Position numbers and translations under genes: made by a program
The notes under the pieces: generated by a model
The model's input: the letters and a program-made list of their open reading frames with translations, nothing else
What the model was told of the DNA's origin: nothing
Databases searched by the model: none
Part shown: piece by piece, positions 54,205 to 62,168 of the stretch
Layout: each line of letters begins with the position of its first letter
Numbering within the stretch: the first letter of the stretch is position 1
Source of the DNA: Clostridia bacterium
GTDB lineage: Bacteria > Bacillota > Clostridia > Oscillospirales > Acutalibacteraceae
Direction of reading: 5' to 3'
Assembly: GCA_017410605.1 (NCBI GenBank)
Contig: JAFQQN010000004.1
Span: forward strand, 43,586 to 107,585
Length of the DNA: 64,000 nucleotides

Positions 54205-54717
54205 TTAATCACTTCCTCTCATATATAGGCTTTCGGCACACATCAAAGAATAGGCCAGAATAAAACGGTGGTTTAAAGCCTCAGTCCATATCTTTTTAGG
54301 CTCTTCTGATGGGCTTTGTGGCTTAAAGTCGGCTATAATTTGCTCGTTGGCTAAATATCTGTCTAAGGCATTAAAATAATTGTCGGTGGCTTCTTCTTTT
54401 TTGCTCAACTCTTTTTGCCTTTTTTTCTTAGCCTTTTCAAGCTCACGCTGTTTAGAATAAGAAATATCACCGTCTAAAAATTCACAGGCACCGTTAAAGT
54501 CAAGGTTTTCAAAATACCTTACAAGGTCAATAACACTGCCCCTGGCACCGCAACCGAAACAATAATATCTTTCATTGGGGTACACCTTGAAAGAAGCTGT
54601 TTTCTCATTATGGAAGGGGCAATTTGCATAGCCTTTTCGGTCTACTGCTATTCCGTACCGTTCAAGCCAAACCGAAAGAGGGTTAAGAGCAATAATTTTC
54701 TCTATATTGAATCTCAT
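54205..54717 (-). CDS. CHC2-type primase zinc-binding protein
   Basis: 170 residues. It has the DnaG-type zinc knuckle CPFHNEKTASFKVYPNERY then YCFGCGARG, and a Lys/Glu-rich helix. The TOPRIM catalytic domain is absent, so it may supply only DNA recognition and act with the DUF927 protein or a host primase. The start overlaps the nuclease stop by one base. Confidence 0.8.
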   Translation of the reverse strand: MRFNIEKIIALNPLSVWLERYGIAVDRKGYANCPFHNEKTASFKVYPNERYYCFGCGARGSVIDLVRYFENLDFNGACEFLDGDISYSKQRELEKAKKKRQKELSKKEEATDNYFNALDRYLANEQIIADFKPQSPSEEPKKIWTEALNHRFILAYSLMCAESLYMRGSD

Positions 54718-55160
54718 TATTTCGCCCCTAACAACTCTAAAATACGTCTTCCTGTACTTCTCTTAGAGCAAAAATGAAACTCCACACCGTAAGCAATATG
54801 TACACGGTATATCTCTTCCATAAGAGCTCGGCCGGAAACTGGGGAATAACGGCTGTTCCATTTAGAAACATCAGCTATAGACTTAATTGCACCGCCGTGC
54901 TCACAAAGTACAATAAGCTTTATGTTATTATCTCTAGCACGGCGAACCTCTTTCCAAAAACGAGAATGGTCGGCACGGTTCATAAGGTTCCGCGCCAGCT
55001 CGTCTAAATTTTGCTTGCGGTCAACCGCTATATTATCCTGACCCTCTAATTTATAATCGGCTACGTCAAGCTTTTTCTCTTCAAAATCAATATCATTACT
55101 TAAAAAGTATTTTAAAATGTGTGAGTGTTTTTTCTCTCTGGTGTCAACTATGATTTTCAT
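54717..55160 (-). CDS. ERCC4-domain nuclease
   Basis: 147 residues from ATG 55160 (GAGGTG upstream). The ERCC4/XPF-type pattern is clear: VDTREKKHS (D-T-R-E), LDVADYKLEGQDNIAVDRK (V-D-R-K), then DHSRFWKEVRRAR. It probably cuts branched DNA during phage recombination or replication. The SSB gene lies six bases upstream. Confidence 0.8.
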   Translation of the reverse strand: MKIIVDTREKKHSHILKYFLSNDIDFEEKKLDVADYKLEGQDNIAVDRKQNLDELARNLMNRADHSRFWKEVRRARDNNIKLIVLCEHGGAIKSIADVSKWNSRYSPVSGRALMEEIYRVHIAYGVEFHFCSKRSTGRRILELLGAK

Positions 55161-55172
55161 TTTCACACCTCA

Positions 55173-55610
55173 TTAAAAAGGCACGTCATCATCAGAATCA
55201 ACTAACTGGCTGAAATCGGGCAAACTGTTCTGAAAGGTCTGCAGAGGGTCTTCGCCATCCACAGAAACATCAGCTGAAGAATTATTATCACGCTTTCCAA
55301 AGTCAGCAAACTGAACGTTGTTTGCAACAACCTCAAAGGCGGTACGGTTTTTGCCTTCCTTATCCTGATAGCGGCGGGTCTGAATAGACCCTTCAATAGC
55401 AATCATTTGGCCCTTTTTAAAATACTTAGAAACAAACTCTGCTGATGAGCGCCAAGCGGTTATGTTTATAAAGTCGGCTATACGGTCCTCGCCAGAACGG
55501 TAACGTCTTTCAACAGCTATAGAAAAGTAGCAAAGACTTACACCGCTTTCGGTGGTTTTAAGCTCCGGGTCGGCAGTGAGCCGCCCGGTAAGAACAACAA
55601 CATTAAGCAT
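55173..55610 (-). CDS. ssb: Single-stranded DNA-binding protein
   Basis: 145 residues. A complete OB-fold of the bacterial SSB family: MLNVVVLTGRLTADPEL, FSIAVERRYRSG, FINITAWRSSAEFVSKYFKKGQ and IAIEGSIQTRRYQDKEG. The acidic tail ends DDDVPF, the docking tip for partner proteins. It serves phage replication together with the adjacent RecT-like protein. Confidence 0.95.
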   Translation of the reverse strand: MLNVVVLTGRLTADPELKTTESGVSLCYFSIAVERRYRSGEDRIADFINITAWRSSAEFVSKYFKKGQMIAIEGSIQTRRYQDKEGKNRTAFEVVANNVQFADFGKRDNNSSADVSVDGEDPLQTFQNSLPDFSQLVDSDDDVPF

Positions 55611-56313
55611 TTTCTACAACCTCGTTAAGTGCATTGGTGAGCTCGGTGGCTGAATTGCGGTTTGAGGAAATATCTTCAACCTCTTCATAAATTTGAAGAC
55701 CCATAAGACACTCAGGACAATACATTCTTGCAAAAAAAGCAGCCGCGCGATAAGCTAACATTTGCTTAGGCATTGTTGGCCACTTTGAGGTTTCTTTACC
55801 GTATTTATCGGGTTTATGATACCAACCCTCGTATTTTGCCATTTTTATTGTTATCTCGGTTCCGTTAACAACTTCGCCATCAATGGCCTTTATAGCAGTA
55901 AAATAACAACCCCAGGAATCGGTTCCTTCTTTGCCTGTATACACATAATCGGTTTTTATAAACTTACCGCTATTATCTATCATAGCTTTACAAGCTTGTC
56001 CCGACCAGGAAGGTCGTCCCTTTACCACATATAGGTTTTGCATAACAAAAATAGGGCTTGTGTTCATTCTCGAAGCTAATTCGGCGGCAATAAAACAATC
56101 TTGCGGTTTGCCTTGGTAGATTTGGGGAACAAGAGTAGACTGCGAAAGCATTTGGGAAGCTCTGAGAAGCTGATTAAAAGCTTTTTTGTCTTGCCATACA
56201 TTACCTGACACCAAAGCCATATCTGATGCGGTTGTCATTTGATTTTGTTCAGATAAAGACATATTCTCTTCATTAGGCAGTTGATTCTGCACCGTCATTT
56301 CTTTATTTTCCAT
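55603..56313 (-). CDS. RecT-like single-strand annealing protein
   Basis: 236 residues. The core FIAAELASRMNTSPIFVMQNL then RPSWSGQACKAMID, KWPTMPKQMLAYRAAAFFARM and YCPECLMGLQIYEEVED match RecT-type phage recombinases of Clostridia. It pairs with the RecE-like nuclease two genes upstream to form a homologous recombination system. It overlaps the SSB gene. Confidence 0.78.
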   Translation of the reverse strand: MENKEMTVQNQLPNEENMSLSEQNQMTTASDMALVSGNVWQDKKAFNQLLRASQMLSQSTLVPQIYQGKPQDCFIAAELASRMNTSPIFVMQNLYVVKGRPSWSGQACKAMIDNSGKFIKTDYVYTGKEGTDSWGCYFTAIKAIDGEVVNGTEITIKMAKYEGWYHKPDKYGKETSKWPTMPKQMLAYRAAAFFARMYCPECLMGLQIYEEVEDISSNRNSATELTNALNEVVENA

Positions 56314-56325
56314 TATTTATCCCTC

Positions 56326-56670
56326 CTAAAATGGTAACGTATGGCACGTTATAGTTGTGTTGTTTTTCTGAATACTCTGAATAATCTCGTTTCTCACTTT
56401 GTTTTCAATAAACCTCTGCAAGGTATATCCACAAACCTGTTTAACTTCTTTTAGAGGTAAGTGTGCACCATAACGCAATGCCACTTCATCGATATTTCGG
56501 CCCTCAAACATTTCCGTGGTAGCAGTAGCAACCGTTAAACCTTTTGCGGTATCTACTAACAAAATATCTCCTTTTCTTACTTCTAAATAATAAGGAACCG
56601 CAAACAAGAACTCTTTAAAACAACCGTCATGCTGAGCAAATACTAAAAGGTGTGCCGTGTTATTTTCCAT
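56326..56670 (-). CDS. Unknown protein between recombinase genes
   Basis: 114 residues. The N-terminal half is beta-rich (HLLVFAQHD, YLEVRKGDILLVDTAKG) and the C-terminal half is a helix-rich Lys/Asn segment. It overlaps the nuclease gene by one base. A common companion of RecE/RecT modules, function unknown. Confidence 0.65.
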   Translation of the reverse strand: MENNTAHLLVFAQHDGCFKEFLFAVPYYLEVRKGDILLVDTAKGLTVATATTEMFEGRNIDEVALRYGAHLPLKEVKQVCGYTLQRFIENKVRNEIIQSIQKNNTTITCHTLPF

Positions 56671-57479
56671 TATTCATACTCCTTTGCTAACCAAGCCGGA
56701 AGGCTAAGGTTATTAATTTGATTAAATTTTCCTAGATAACCGTACCAATTGCCGGTTTTTTTACAGTCGTGATAAATTCCAATAGCTTCTCTGAAAAGGT
56801 CGCCGCCTCTACGAAGTAAAAGGGTATCGGCCTGTAGAACGTTTATTGCATAAGGTGGCTTCTTTTCAATTACCACAAAAACAAACAACACCTTTTTGTG
56901 AGTGTTGGCCCTTACCCCTTCTGTATACATTGCAGCTTGAAAATCATAGCCGTTGTTTATTGCAGCACAAATAAAACTTTCGGTGTCGGCTTCGGCCGCC
57001 GTTTTAAAATCAATAACCAGTAACACCGGTTCGCCATCCATCAGAACCTCAAAAAGTAGGTCGGTACGGCATTTACATTCTTCACCGGTCATTTCATCGG
57101 TCCAAAAGAACTCTTTTTCCTTTTCGCCCTTAAGCATTTTAGAAACCCAGGCGTTGTTTTTAAGGGCGGTGCACATTTCGACCGCCAATGCAAACTCGTC
57201 GGCAGTGATTATTGTTTTCCCTGCAGATTCTTCTGAAAACTTTTCCCAAAGAGCCTGGCCCGATTTGGTTCTTCTGTTGCATTCAACCGCTACTGCAAAC
57301 TCGTCGGCAAAGCTTTCGGGTTGTAAAAGCAATTTGTGAAACAACTGACCGAATTTAAGTGCCGGGGTGGGCTCTTCGGGGTTTTCCTTAAAATATTTAA
57401 ACTTTTCTGGGCTGTCTAAAATCTTAAAAAGCTCAGAACGGCTGACAGCTGGGTGGCTTCTGTATTCTTGTTCTGTCAA
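56670..57479 (-). CDS. RecE-like PD-(D/E)XK exonuclease (DUF3799 type)
   Basis: 269 residues, TTG start overlapping the preceding stop. AVSRSELFKILDSPEKFKYF, ALKFGQLFHKLLLQPE, GEECKCRTDLLFE and LLVIDFKTAAEAD supply the conserved catalytic residues (Asp in RTD, then D-x-K). It would resect double-strand ends for the RecT-like annealase. Confidence 0.85.
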   Translation of the reverse strand: MTEQEYRSHPAVSRSELFKILDSPEKFKYFKENPEEPTPALKFGQLFHKLLLQPESFADEFAVAVECNRRTKSGQALWEKFSEESAGKTIITADEFALAVEMCTALKNNAWVSKMLKGEKEKEFFWTDEMTGEECKCRTDLLFEVLMDGEPVLLVIDFKTAAEADTESFICAAINNGYDFQAAMYTEGVRANTHKKVLFVFVVIEKKPPYAINVLQADTLLLRRGGDLFREAIGIYHDCKKTGNWYGYLGKFNQINNLSLPAWLAKEYE

Positions 57480-57661
57480 AGCTCCTCAACCTCCCACTTG
57501 TCGGCACAGAACTTAATCATAGAGTTAACTATAGTTCTTGCCGGTAAGCCTGTTGCCATCTGGGCTTGTCTTATTATCTCTCTGGCATCGTCGTCAATCT
57601 TAACGTGGTCGGCAGTCATAAGGTCCTTTTTATGTACCTTGAATTTTAAGGTTTCGGCCAT
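57476..57661 (-). CDS. Small RHH-like protein
   Basis: 61 residues from ATG 57661 (GGAGGAAATA upstream). The segment DDDAREIIRQAQMATGLPA then RTIVNSMIKFCAD suggests a ribbon-helix-helix DNA-binding fold. Overlaps the nuclease start. Possibly a regulator of the recombination genes. Confidence 0.6.
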   Translation of the reverse strand: MAETLKFKVHKKDLMTADHVKIDDDAREIIRQAQMATGLPARTIVNSMIKFCADKWEVEEL

Positions 57662-58221
57662 ACTATTTCCTCCTTGCTTATCATATCGCCGAGCCACTGA
57701 AAGTAATCGGTACGGCCTTGCTCACTGTCGAAAATATAATCTTTAAACTTATTCGTAAGCTCTACAGATACCTCTTTTAGCTTTGAAATAGAAGAGCAGT
57801 TATGAATAGGCTTTGAAAACCTTTCCTTAAGCCAAGCTATAAGGTTGCGGTCTTCCAAGCAATGAGGTTCTACTTTAATGTCAAACCCTGCAGCTTGACT
57901 GTAAAATTCAAGCTCACTGTCCAGGTACTTAACATATCTTTCGCCCAAGCGGTATGTAAATTTATTCTGCTCGTGGTCTGTTCTGCAGGTGGGGCAGATA
58001 TTTCCTATACCGTCCTCTGCATCATGGTATTCGCCGCAAATAAGGCAACGAAAGGCAGGTGTTAAATCACCGTTACAATGAGGACAACAAGGAACCTCTT
58101 CGAAGGGCGGTTCGGGTAGACCATGGCGCTCTTCTTTGAAAACTACCTCGCCGTTTGTTATAATTTCGTGACATTTATTACAGATATTGACATTTTGATT
58201 TTTTCGTGTTATACTATCCAT
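57646..58221 (-). CDS. Multi-zinc-ribbon phage protein
   Basis: 191 residues. Eight or more CxxC-type cysteines in the first 90 residues (CNKCHE, CCPHCNG, CLICGEYHD, CPTCRTDH) indicate several zinc sites. The C-terminal half is helical (KLKEVSVELTNKFKDYIF). It begins the recombination gene run. Function unknown. Confidence 0.65.
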   Translation of the reverse strand: MDSITRKNQNVNICNKCHEIITNGEVVFKEERHGLPEPPFEEVPCCPHCNGDLTPAFRCLICGEYHDAEDGIGNICPTCRTDHEQNKFTYRLGERYVKYLDSELEFYSQAAGFDIKVEPHCLEDRNLIAWLKERFSKPIHNCSSISKLKEVSVELTNKFKDYIFDSEQGRTDYFQWLGDMISKEEIVWPKP

Positions 58222-58244
58222 AGATAATTTCGGTTATCCTTTCT

Positions 58245-58280
58245 GAACCGTCCCTGGGCTAGCAGGGCGGTTCTTTTTTT
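58245..58280 (+). terminator. Plus-oriented terminator-like hairpin upstream of a minus-strand gene
   Basis: GAACCGTCCCTG / CAGGGCGGTTC with a long plus-strand T run. A second similar one lies at 58700-58730 (CCGCCCTTG / CAAGGGCGG, then ATTATTTTTT). On the minus strand each hairpin is directly followed by AGAAAGGATAACC and a gene start. Confidence 0.6.
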
Positions 58281-58467
58281 ATTTATCTTCTTTTGCATCA
58301 TCGAGCTTTACCATTATTGAAATTTTTCGATTCGTTCTCCCTGATACAAGGGTCATCTGTGCAAAATCTTCGGTTGAACCCATAGAATCTGGTTTTATGT
58401 CGCTGTAGTTATCTGTAACGTAATTGTACAATTCCAACAGCAAATCAATCTTATTTAACTTTTCCAT
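58279..58467 (-). CDS. Small acidic protein
   Basis: 62 residues, AAGGAGCG ribosome site. A helix (LNKIDLLLELYNYVTDNY) and a short beta region (MTLVSGRTNRKISIMVKLDD). Family not recognised. Confidence 0.6.
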   Translation of the reverse strand: MEKLNKIDLLLELYNYVTDNYSDIKPDSMGSTEDFAQMTLVSGRTNRKISIMVKLDDAKEDK

Positions 58468-58479
58468 ATTAAACGCTCC

Positions 58480-58680
58480 TTATAAATCTTTAAGGGAAGC
58501 TTTAAAGTCTCGCTCCCACTTTTCTTGTTTTCGGCTCTTCTCCCGGTATTCATACCTATGTACCTTACGGCGAAGCTCTCTGTTTTCCTTTTCACGCTTG
58601 TCGTTTCTTAAGCCGAAGTAAATTATCGCCAGGGATACAATCACATAACAAATAAGTGCTAGTATTAATTCAAATGGCAT
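58480..58680 (-). CDS. Small membrane-anchored coiled-coil protein
   Basis: 66 residues from ATG 58680 (AAAGGATAAC site). One N-terminal membrane segment (LILALICYVIVSLAIIYFGL) is followed by a basic coiled coil (REKENRELRRKVHRYEY). The function is unknown. Confidence 0.6.
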   Translation of the reverse strand: MPFELILALICYVIVSLAIIYFGLRNDKREKENRELRRKVHRYEYREKSRKQEKWERDFKASLKDL

Positions 58681-58732
58681 ATCGGTTATCCTTTCTGAAC
58701 CGCCCTTGAACAAACAAGGGCGGAATTATTTT

Positions 58733-59458
58733 TTAACCTACAACAATTATGTTGCCTTTTTTGATTTCGTCTGCTAACTCAAATTCAAAGTAATCTATAA
58801 TGCGCTGTCTTGCAGCAATCTTCCAAGCACCGCCGTCAGCCTCATATAAAGCAAATCGGTTTCCGTTGCTTATTCTGAATAAGAAATCAGATGCCGGTTG
58901 CTGTACCTCTCTAAAGGTTCTAAATGGTGACAGGGTCCATATAGGGCTTGCCTGTACAGTTTTATTGAGGGAAGTGCCGGTTGAAGCAGTTACACGCTGG
59001 GTAATGCCATCATCCTCTGATTCCACAGAGTTGATATTTGAAAGCTTAGAAAGAAGCTCTAACAGTCTTTGCAGGTCGGGATTTTGAACAAATAAAGAGC
59101 GAAGCGCAATAACAAAGGCTTCATAATCATATCCACGGCCGAACTCAAAGGGGCAACCGTCTGATACTGCAGTGAAAGGTATTTGACGTTCCATTCTGTC
59201 GTCAAGAGAATCGAACACCGTAACCTCTGTATGACTTTTAACATTTATGTAGAGGGGAAGGTGGAAGTTAGTGCTTTCAGCCTTAATCATTGTCACCAAA
59301 GCTTTAAGGCTATTGAAACGCATATTGTCGGCAGAGAACCTGCGCTCTTCCACAACGCTAAGGGGAACAGAACTATAGGTCTTTCCGTTAATTTCGTGTA
59401 TCTGGGGATTTTCGTCAAATATTGCCTTTAAATCCTTTACAAAACTCTCATTACTCAT
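58733..59458 (-). CDS. Phage protein, possibly DUF2303/YfdQ-like
   Basis: 241 residues, AGGAGG ribosome site. The C-terminal half has FVQNPDLQRLLELLSKLSN, DDGITQRVTASTGTSL and LSPFRTFREVQQPASDFLFR, a layout similar to YfdQ/DUF2303 phage proteins, followed by EADGGAWKIAARQRI. The function is unknown. It lies among early genes. Confidence 0.55.
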   Translation of the reverse strand: MSNESFVKDLKAIFDENPQIHEINGKTYSSVPLSVVEERRFSADNMRFNSLKALVTMIKAESTNFHLPLYINVKSHTEVTVFDSLDDRMERQIPFTAVSDGCPFEFGRGYDYEAFVIALRSLFVQNPDLQRLLELLSKLSNINSVESEDDGITQRVTASTGTSLNKTVQASPIWTLSPFRTFREVQQPASDFLFRISNGNRFALYEADGGAWKIAARQRIIDYFEFELADEIKKGNIIVVG

Positions 59459-59825
59459 TTACATTTACCTCCTGGGGCTTGTCGCCCAATTCTATATATT
59501 TTGTTTGGTGAATTTCACCGAATATGTTCTTTTGACCGTCCATTAAGCCGTCATTCTCAAAGGCTTGAATACGTCCGGCAACCTCTTGCATAAATACCTG
59601 TGTATCTACAGGCTGTGTCGGTCTGAGTGATTTATTAACCGTAGTCTGAATGGCTAGTTGAGTACGGTTATTTAGTGGTTTGATACTCATTTTAATGGTG
59701 AGTGTTCGAGATTTATCGTCAGTATCGGTGCTTCTTATATTATCGATTACCTCCTTAAGCTCTCGGTTGATTCTTTCGAAAATGGCACCTCCGCCAAAAT
59801 CTAATACACTTTTTACTTCTTGCAT
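59451..59825 (-). CDS. Early phage protein of unknown function
   Basis: 124 residues, AAAGGATAAC ribosome site. It is an alpha/beta protein with KSRTLTIKMSIKPLNNRTQ. It overlaps the DUF2303-like gene by eight bases and probably acts with it. No family recognised. Confidence 0.6.
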   Translation of the reverse strand: MQEVKSVLDFGGGAIFERINRELKEVIDNIRSTDTDDKSRTLTIKMSIKPLNNRTQLAIQTTVNKSLRPTQPVDTQVFMQEVAGRIQAFENDGLMDGQKNIFGEIHQTKYIELGDKPQEVNVNE

Positions 59826-59843
59826 AATGTTATCCTTTCTGTT

Positions 59844-60128
59844 TTAAACTAGATTTAATTTTTGTATTTTCGCTAAGCGTTTTTGCAACTTGTCCACATC
59901 AAAGCCCCAGGCCTTGTAGGCGGAATCAATATCGACTGAATTTTGGTCAAAAACCTGAGCTCCGTCTTCTATCATCTGTTGCCGCGCCAACCTTTTTAGC
60001 CTCCCAATCGTTGATGAGCTAATATTGTTTTCAAAAAGCTCTTTTATTTCCGGGTTGCCAAGCTCTGTATACTTTCCGTAAACAGTTAGTATCATTTCTA
60101 TCTTTGGCGGTCTTAAAACCTTAGGCAT
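59844..60128 (-). CDS. Small HTH-like phage protein
   Basis: 94 residues from ATG 60128 (GGAG upstream). ISSSTIGRLKRLARQQMIED looks like a recognition helix of a winged-helix or excisionase-type protein. It is the first gene of the minus-strand early operon after the plus-strand gene at 60203. Confidence 0.55.
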   Translation of the reverse strand: MPKVLRPPKIEMILTVYGKYTELGNPEIKELFENNISSSTIGRLKRLARQQMIEDGAQVFDQNSVDIDSAYKAWGFDVDKLQKRLAKIQKLNLV

Positions 60129-60151
60129 TAGCCTCAACTCCTTTCGGTTAA

Positions 60152-60180
60152 TTTACTTTTTAAAATTTTTGTGCTATAAT
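60152..60180 (+). promoter_or_regulatory. Promoter of the plus-strand gene at 60203
   Basis: TTTACT (60152-60157), 17 bp, and an extended TGC-TATAAT (-10 at 60175-60180) lie 23 bases before the start. Confidence 0.7.
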
Positions 60181-60202
60181 CACTTTTAAAGGTGGTGATT
60201 AT

Positions 60203-60556
60203 ATGACCTTCGAACAAATTATTGCGCTTGCTTCTGTCAGCGTTTCTGCATTGGCGATTCTCTCTCCCTGCGTTTCGGCAACTGTCGAGAATAAAAAACG
60301 TTCAAAGCAGACCGAACGTGATATTTGTGTAAAATTTTTAAGATATTGCAAAATAGCTTTCAACAACAAAATGACAGATGAAGACTTGAAAGATTTTATC
60401 GACCAATACATCTTGCTTAAACTTATTCGAAATAAACAATTACAAGAAAACTTGCAAACTTGTTTTAATGAAATAATCGAACATAAACCAACCGCAAAAG
60501 AAACGTTTGGTAGCTGCTTGGAGTTGTTTTCAAACTGTAAAGATTACTCACTTTGA
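60203..60556 (+). CDS. Plus-strand prophage gene, possible lysogenic function
   Basis: 117 residues, AAAGGTGGTGA ribosome site. An N-terminal hydrophobic segment (IALASVSVSALAILSPCVSA) suggests a membrane anchor. The rest is a charged helical domain. It is convergent with the small gene at 60544 (13 bases overlap) and opposite to the lytic genes, so expression in the lysogen is likely. Family unknown. Confidence 0.6.
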   Translation: MTFEQIIALASVSVSALAILSPCVSATVENKKRSKQTERDICVKFLRYCKIAFNNKMTDEDLKDFIDQYILLKLIRNKQLQENLQTCFNEIIEHKPTAKETFGSCLELFSNCKDYSL

Positions 60557-60738
60557 TTTTTTTCGCAAAGCGTGTACAACCCCAACTGATAAGCCGTACT
60601 AGCATATCGAACATTCAATGTATCATAATCTTTACGCAGTTTATCATTCTCCCTAATCAACTTGCGCTGCCTAATAGCGCTGTAAATGTTAAATCCCAAC
60701 ATTAACAAGAAGCATATTCTTGTTATCACTTTCTTCAC
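60544..60738 (-). CDS. Small membrane protein of the early region
   Basis: 64 residues; GTG 60738 or GTG 60729 could be the start (GGGGGG upstream). One membrane segment (ICFLLMLGFNIYSAI) and a coiled-coil tail. It lies just after the operator at 60752. Function unknown. Confidence 0.5.
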   Translation of the reverse strand: MKKVITRICFLLMLGFNIYSAIRQRKLIRENDKLRKDYDTLNVRYASTAYQLGLYTLCEKNQSE

Positions 60739-60751
60739 CCCCCAAAAAACT

Positions 60752-60769
60752 TGTGTCTATATCGACACA
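60752..60769. promoter_or_regulatory. Repressor operator O1
   Basis: TGTGTCTATATCGACACA, arms TGTGTC/GACACA with a six-base centre. Matches the 16-mer operators at 60999 and 61035, but lies in the leftward operon 230 bases downstream of the main switch. Confidence 0.65.
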
Positions 60770-60771
60770 TT

Positions 60772-60981
60772 TTAGGTTAAAAAAATTTCATCCTGTGATA
60801 CGCCAAATATTGTAGATAAAATCTTTCCCTGTTCTGAAGAAAAATCAGAATATCCCTCTATTTTCTCCTTGTAAGTTCTTTTGCAAATACCTAGAAGTTG
60901 TGCCATCTCATCGTCTGTTTTTCTGCTCAATATTTGGAAAGCAGGGATTTTATAATATGGTTGGTGCTTCTTTTTTCGCAT
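60772..60981 (-). CDS. Cro-like or excisionase-like HTH regulator
   Basis: 69 residues from ATG 60981 (AGAGGTGA upstream). The SRKTDDEMAQLLGICKRTYK then EKIEGYSDFSSEQGKILSTI segment fits a small XRE-type HTH. It is the first leftward gene, divergent from the CI-like gene, the position of Cro. The longer frame from 61050 would run through the operator and has no ribosome site. Confidence 0.7.
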   Translation of the reverse strand: MRKKKHQPYYKIPAFQILSRKTDDEMAQLLGICKRTYKEKIEGYSDFSSEQGKILSTIFGVSQDEIFLT

Positions 60982-60998
60982 ATAATCACCTCTTTTCG

Positions 60999-61050
60999 GT
61001 GTCGTTGTCGACACATATATAATATCACACTCTTGTTTCGTTGTCAACAC
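60999..61050 (-). promoter_or_regulatory. Early leftward promoter with operators O2 and O3
   Basis: On the minus strand TTGACA (61042-61047), 17 bp, TATTAT (61019-61024). Operator GTGTCGTTGTCGACAC (60999-61014) sits at the start of transcription. A 14/16 relative GTTTCGTTGTCAACAC (61035-61050) covers the -35. Binding would shut off the Cro-like gene. Confidence 0.75.
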
Positions 61051-61077
61051 TTTTTTGAAAAAAATTCAATATTTTTG

Positions 61078-61106
61078 TTGCAAAATCGACACGTATATGT
61101 TATAAT
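61078..61106 (+). promoter_or_regulatory. Promoter of the CI-like repressor
   Basis: TTGCAA (61078-61083), 17 bp, TATAAT (61101-61106). The spacer has an operator half-site TCGACAC, which suggests autoregulation. Confidence 0.7.
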
Positions 61107-61126
61107 GCGGTTAAGAGGTGAAAATA

Positions 61127-61813
61127 ATGAATATGTTGGGTGATAGAATTAGAACCCTCAGAAAAGAAAAAGGCCTTAATCAAGAACAATTTTCCGAAGC
61201 GCTCAATAAGCAATTCGGTTTAAAAACCGACCGTGTAATGATAAGTAAATGGGAAACGGGATTTCAAACGCCAATTATGAATACAATAATTTGTATGGCG
61301 AAATATTTTAATGTTTCTATAGACTATCTTAACGGAAACGAGAACTTTTCAAAAAGGTCTAGCACTAGTTCGCTTCCTCGTCCAAATATAACCGAAAGCT
61401 ACACCACTTTCCCCGTAATTGGCGAAGTAGCTGCAGGTTATGACGTTCCGGCTCTTGAAGATTGGGAAGGCGAAACGGTTGATATTCCTGACACATATCT
61501 AAAGGGAAGAAGCAGAGATGAGTTTTTTGTTCTTAGAGTTAAGGGCGATAGTATGTTCCCGACCTATCAGGACGGCGATAAGGTTCTTGTGCTCAGGCAG
61601 TCTACTTTAAACCATAGCGGACAGGTTGGCGTTGTTATCTATAATGACGATTGCGGAACCTTGAAACGAGTGGAATATAAAATGGGCGAGGATTGGATGA
61701 GACTTGTACCCATCAACCCCTCCTACCCGCCAATTAAAATAGTCGATGAAGAGTTAGAACATTGTAAGGTGCTTGGTATACCTAAGTTGCTTATAAGAGA
61801 AATTGAGGAATAA
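61127..61813 (+). CDS. CI/LexA-like repressor with S24 autocleavage domain
   Basis: 228 residues from ATG 61127 (AAGAGGTG six bases upstream; the in-frame GTG at 61118 lies in that site). N-terminal XRE HTH (RIRTLRKEKGLNQEQFSEAL ... MISKWETG). C-terminal S24 peptidase with cleavage site A103-G104 (VAAGYD), Ser142 (GDSMFP) and Lys180 (TLKRVEY). RecA-stimulated self-cleavage would induce the prophage after DNA damage. It binds the GTGTC-N6-GACAC operators by inference. Confidence 0.9.
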   Translation: MNMLGDRIRTLRKEKGLNQEQFSEALNKQFGLKTDRVMISKWETGFQTPIMNTIICMAKYFNVSIDYLNGNENFSKRSSTSSLPRPNITESYTTFPVIGEVAAGYDVPALEDWEGETVDIPDTYLKGRSRDEFFVLRVKGDSMFPTYQDGDKVLVLRQSTLNHSGQVGVVIYNDDCGTLKRVEYKMGEDWMRLVPINPSYPPIKIVDEELEHCKVLGIPKLLIREIEE

Positions 61814-61826
61814 AGGAGTTTTTTAT

Positions 61827-62168
61827 GTGATTGGCAAAGAAAATATTGAAAAACATCAACTCGAAAATAATCTAGCATCCCCAAACCCTGAACCAAAAAA
61901 ACAAAAAGAAAGTAGTATACCAGATGACCCAAGAACATTAAAGGAAAAATTTTTTTGTATTTTGGCCCAAATTTTTGTTGTGTTCTTTGTATTTTTTACA
62001 ATTGAAATAATTCTTCAGTTTGCCTTTCCTCAAATAACACTTGGGGCTATTCCTATTTTTATTAAGTGTTTTATTCAGATAATGATTTCTAGGCATTTTG
62101 TTATAAAAATCAAAGACCGTTCTATTATCAATGCAACAATGAGAGAATTAGAAAAGAAAAATGAATAG
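61827..62168 (+). CDS. Small two-span membrane protein of the immunity region
   Basis: 113 residues; GTG 61827 is eight bases after GGAG, whereas the ATG two bases earlier is followed by a stop. A polar N-terminus (about 45 residues) precedes two membrane segments and a charged end. It lies directly after the repressor and is likely co-transcribed in the lysogen. Function unknown; superinfection exclusion is possible. Confidence 0.6.
   Translation: MIGKENIEKHQLENNLASPNPEPKKQKESSIPDDPRTLKEKFFCILAQIFVVFFVFFTIEIILQFAFPQITLGAIPIFIKCFIQIMISRHFVIKIKDRSIINATMRELEKKNE

Noticed and set aside
58245..58280. Terminator of the minus-strand early operon
   Set aside because: The T run is on the plus strand; minus-strand RNA would have an A run before the hairpin instead.
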